Of a stretch of DNA of 8,128 nt, positions 6,468-8,128 are shown one piece after another. Source of the DNA: JBFGFG01 sp041627475 (GTDB taxonomy: Bacteria > Actinomycetota > Nitriliruptoria > Nitriliruptorales > Nitriliruptoraceae); contig JBFKQZ010000143.1 of assembly GCA_041627475.1 (NCBI GenBank), positions 1 to 8,128 on the forward strand. Direction: 5' to 3'. The position numbers and the translations under genes are program-made. The first letter of the stretch is position 1; the number at the start of each line of letters is the position of its first letter. The notes beneath the pieces are model-generated. The model saw nothing but the letters and a program-made list of their open reading frames with translations. It was not told where the DNA came from and searched no databases.

Positions 6468-6878
6468 ATGGCCACCGTCACCACCATCGAGGGGATCGGT
6501 CCCCGCAATGCCAGCAAGCTCCAGAAGGCCGGCATCCGGACCTGCGAGAAGCTGCTCGAGGAGGGCGCGACCCGCAAGGGCCGCAACGCACTCGCCAAGG
6601 AGACCGGCTTCGACGCCAAGACGATCCTCGAGTGGGTCAACCGCGCTGACCTCATGCGCGTCAACGGCGTGAGCCGCCAGTACTCCGACCTGCTCGAGGC
6701 CGCGGGCGTGGACACCGTCAAGGAGTTGCGGCGCCGCAACGCCGAGAACCTGACCGAGGCGATGGAGGCGGCCAACAACCGGCGCAAGAACAAGCTCGTG
6801 AAGCGGACGCCGTCGGCCAAGGTCGTCCAGAAGTGGATCGACAGCGCGAACGAGCTCGAGCCGGTGGTCAAGTACTGA
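6468..6878 (+). CDS. DUF4332 domain protein with two helix-hairpin-helix motifs, 136 aa
   Basis: The whole protein matches the compact DUF4332 architecture. A first helix-hairpin-helix lies at about 7-23 (IEGIGPRNASKLQKAGI). The family stretch LLEEGATRKGRNALAKETG (29-47) leads to ILEWVNRADLMRV (53-65). A second hairpin, VNGVSRQYSDLLEAAGV, lies at about 65-81. A basic helix rich in Asn, Arg and Lys occupies about 101-114, and the typical ending with PVVKY follows. Helix-hairpin-helix motifs usually bind DNA backbone without sequence specificity, so a nucleic-acid role is plausible, but no function is established that I know of. The ATG at 6468 has GGGAG 7 nt upstream; longer in-frame starts have no ribosome site. 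There is no signal peptide. A strong hairpin begins 14 nt after the stop, so it may be a single-gene transcript. Confidence 0.92.
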   Translation: MATVTTIEGIGPRNASKLQKAGIRTCEKLLEEGATRKGRNALAKETGFDAKTILEWVNRADLMRVNGVSRQYSDLLEAAGVDTVKELRRRNAENLTEAMEAANNRRKNKLVKRTPSAKVVQKWIDSANELEPVVKY

Positions 6879-6892
6879 GTGACGCACACGGC

Positions 6893-6920
6893 GACGTGGG
6901 GCGCCATCGCGTCCCACGTC
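6893..6920 (+). terminator. Strong 12-bp hairpin after the DUF4332 gene
   Basis: GACGTGGGGCGC (6893-6904) pairs with GCGTCCCACGTC (6909-6920), giving eleven Watson-Crick pairs, one G-T wobble and a CATC tetraloop. It begins 14 nt after the DUF4332 stop codon, where a terminator is expected, although no T-run follows. The 5' arm also contains the GTG at 6896 that is the best-placed start of the next gene, so it could instead, or also, control that gene's translation. Confidence 0.55.
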
Positions 6921-7213
6921 CGAAGGACCTGCGCGGGGCGGCCAACGTCGCCCGCGCGCTGGCGTACGTGCTCGGTCTCGTGGGGGTCGTCGCCGGTGCG
7001 GTGGTCTACCGCTCCGGCGGCGGCACCGGGCTGGCCGTCGTCATCTGGGTGATCACGTTCGCCGCTGGTGCCGTGCTCATGATCGCGGCGTTCCTGTGCG
7101 ACGGGCTCGGGGCGCTGCTCGCCCGCACTGCTGCGATCGAGCAGGAGCTGCGGACGGTGACCCGTCGCGACGACAGCGACGAGACCTGGTCGGGCCACCC
7201 CAACCGCTGGTGA
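6896..7213 (+). CDS. Small membrane protein with two transmembrane helices, about 105 aa
   Basis: No family is recognised. From GTG 6896 the protein has a short basic N-terminus (VPRPKDLRGAANVAR), a first transmembrane helix at about 20-38 (ALAYVLGLVGVVAGAVV), a Gly-rich turn, and a second at about 45-68 (GLAVVIWVITFAAGAVLMIA). A helical, charged tail with IEQELRTVTRRDDSDE follows. Both ends would face the cytoplasm if the positive-inside rule holds. G/C at third positions is strong from about 6920 onward but poor before it, which marks the likely coding start region. The start is uncertain: GTG 6896 has no Shine-Dalgarno and lies in the stem of a hairpin; GTG 6833 would overlap the DUF4332 gene by 46 bp and has only a weak AAGG. 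The stop TGA (7211-7213) directly touches the convergent gene's stop. Confidence 0.6.
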   Translation: MGRHRVPRPKDLRGAANVARALAYVLGLVGVVAGAVVYRSGGGTGLAVVIWVITFAAGAVLMIAAFLCDGLGALLARTAAIEQELRTVTRRDDSDETWSGHPNRW

Positions 7214-7219
7214 TCAGCG
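7205..7219. other. Short hairpin over two back-to-back stop codons
   Basis: CGCTG (7205-7209) and CAGCG (7215-7219) form a 5-bp stem with a 5-nt loop centred on TGATCA, which holds the stop of the plus-strand gene (7211-7213) and that of the minus-strand gene (7214-7216). It could act in both directions as a weak terminator, but it is short and has no T-run. Confidence 0.25.
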
Positions 7220-8116
7220 CAGCCGGTCCTGGATCCGGAACTCGAGGAAGAGCCACCAGACCACGGCCAGCGCCACGAGGGCTGCCGCGAGCGTCGTCAG
7301 CCACACGAGCCACGGCGGGTCCCAGCGGTCACCGTCGGCGGCGCCGGCGAGGGCCGACTCCGCCAGCACCCGCTCGGCACGGTCCGCGGTCTCCTCGGCC
7401 GACGGCTCGGGCGACGGCGACGGGGTGGGGGACGCGTCGGCACCGGCCTCGGCGAGGCGCACCTCGACGATGACCTCCGCCTCACGGACCCACTCGCCGT
7501 CGTCGTAGAAGAACGTGAAACGGTCCTGCCCGGTGAACCCGTCCGGCGGCGTGTAGATCAGCGAGCCCTCCCGGATCGTGCCGCCCTGCTCGGACTCGGT
7601 GTCGAACTCGACCATGCGACCGCGCACGAAGTCGGTCGGCTCGAAGCGGTCCTCGACCGGCGCCGCAGGCGTCGCGTCCTCCCCGTCCTCGGCGGGCGGC
7701 GGGATCTCGACCGTGCGGCGGATCGACGTCGGGTCGCCCTGCTCGCTGAGCAGCAGCGTGCCGTCACAGTCCCGGTCCACGTCCCCGAAGGAGACAGCGC
7801 CCTCCTCCGCAGCCCCGCAGTTCTCGGTCGGGCTGGGTTCGGGCGTCGGTGAGGGGGACGGACTCGGGGACGGGGACGGCGACGGCGACGGCGGGGGCGA
7901 CGGGGACGGCGACGGCCGCGGCGAGGGCGACGGGGACGGGGACGGCGGGGACGGCGAGGGCGACGGGGACGGCTCCTCGGTCTTGCACTTGTCCTGGTCG
8001 GGGTTCTGCTCACAGGGCGGCCCCTCCGCCGCGGTCGCCGGGAGCACCAGCAGCACGAGCAGGAACGGCAGCAGCACGAGGACGGCCACGACCGGCGTCC
8101 GCCGACGTCCGTTCAC
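7214..8116 (-). CDS. Secreted, C-terminally membrane-anchored protein with Ser-Pro linker and cadherin-like domain, 300 aa
   Basis: A signal peptide occupies residues 1-30: basic NGRRRT, a Leu/Val-rich core, and ATAA as the likely cleavage site. Residues 49-97 are almost pure Ser-Pro repeats, a flexible linker that could span the cell wall. Next comes DVDRDCDG (112-119), like a calcium-binding loop with Asp at alternate positions. A beta-rich domain at about 135-211 contains SLIYTPPDGFTGQDRFTF and a DDG turn, typical of bacterial cadherin-like/Ig-like domains. A second Pro/Ser stretch (about 219-230) precedes a transmembrane helix (about 270-293) and a short basic tail, RIQDRLR. This predicts an outside N-terminal part and a cytoplasmic tail. 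Four cysteines (35, 44, 100, 117) flank the linker. Start GTG 8116 has GGGAGG 5 nt upstream, near the window edge. The role is unknown; surface adhesion or envelope organisation are guesses. The gene upstream is outside the window. Confidence 0.88.
   Translation of the reverse strand: MNGRRRTPVVAVLVLLPFLLVLLVLPATAAEGPPCEQNPDQDKCKTEEPSPSPSPSPPSPSPSPSPRPSPSPSPPPSPSPSPSPSPSPSPTPEPSPTENCGAAEEGAVSFGDVDRDCDGTLLLSEQGDPTSIRRTVEIPPPAEDGEDATPAAPVEDRFEPTDFVRGRMVEFDTESEQGGTIREGSLIYTPPDGFTGQDRFTFFYDDGEWVREAEVIVEVRLAEAGADASPTPSPSPEPSAEETADRAERVLAESALAGAADGDRWDPPWLVWLTTLAAALVALAVVWWLFLEFRIQDRLR
7826..7972 (-). repeat. Ser-Pro repeat tract of the secreted protein
   Basis: On the plus strand the tract is a near-tandem run of 6-base units of the type GACGGG or GACGGC, broken by occasional variants; read on the minus strand it encodes Ser-Pro pairs with a few Pro-Pro, Arg-Pro and Thr-Pro. 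Because the unit is two codons, gain or loss of units would change linker length without a frameshift. Confidence 0.9.
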
Positions 8117-8128
8117 GCTCGCCTCCCT

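Noticed and set aside
6110..7198. A 362-codon minus-strand frame across the DUF4332 and membrane-protein genes
   Set aside because: It runs antisense to the well-supported DUF4332 gene and shows no domain.
1..8128. tRNA, rRNA, CRISPR, insertion-sequence or toxin-antitoxin features
   Set aside because: I found no clover-leaf sequence, regular direct repeats with spacers, transposase motifs or recognisable toxin pair. The only repeat array is the coding Ser-Pro tract.

Overview
The window is very G+C-rich, with codon third positions almost entirely G or C. It carries a DUF3151 gene, a family I know mainly from Actinobacteria. This suggests a high-GC actinobacterium, possibly one of the deep-branching marine or soil lineages (Nitriliruptoria/Euzebyales-like). 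That placement is an inference from composition and gene families, not a measured one. I can support nine protein genes and no RNA genes, insertion sequences, CRISPR arrays or phage genes.

Left half, minus strand, read from 4110 down to 1: DUF3151 protein, DNA primase (dnaG), a sigma-70 family sigma factor, then a helix-turn-helix protein that runs off the left edge. dnaG and the sigma gene share one base in a TGATG stop/start, so they are very probably translationally coupled. This recalls the dnaG-rpoD part of the macromolecular-synthesis operon of other bacteria. The DUF3151 to dnaG gap is 83 bp and holds an 11-bp inverted repeat around a possible dnaG promoter.

Middle, plus strand: a divergent M61-family metallopeptidase with a C-terminal PDZ domain (4206-6005). 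Its stop codon overlaps a short convergent gene (5985-6344, minus) by 21 bp, and a 7-bp hairpin sits on the M61 stop codon.

Right part: a DUF4332 helix-hairpin-helix protein (6468-6878) is followed by a strong 12-bp hairpin and a small two-helix membrane protein (6896-7213). The membrane protein's stop codon directly abuts that of a convergent secreted, membrane-anchored protein with a long Ser-Pro linker (7214-8116).

The left half deals with replication priming and transcription initiation. The right half is a set of conserved or poorly characterised genes with no obvious common pathway. I see no strong case for a new defence or mobile system. The points most worth checking are the extended dnaG-sigma cluster with its unknown HTH partner, the paired repeats around the dnaG and M61 start regions, the hairpin that contains the only good start codon of the small membrane protein, and the Ser-Pro repeat tract.
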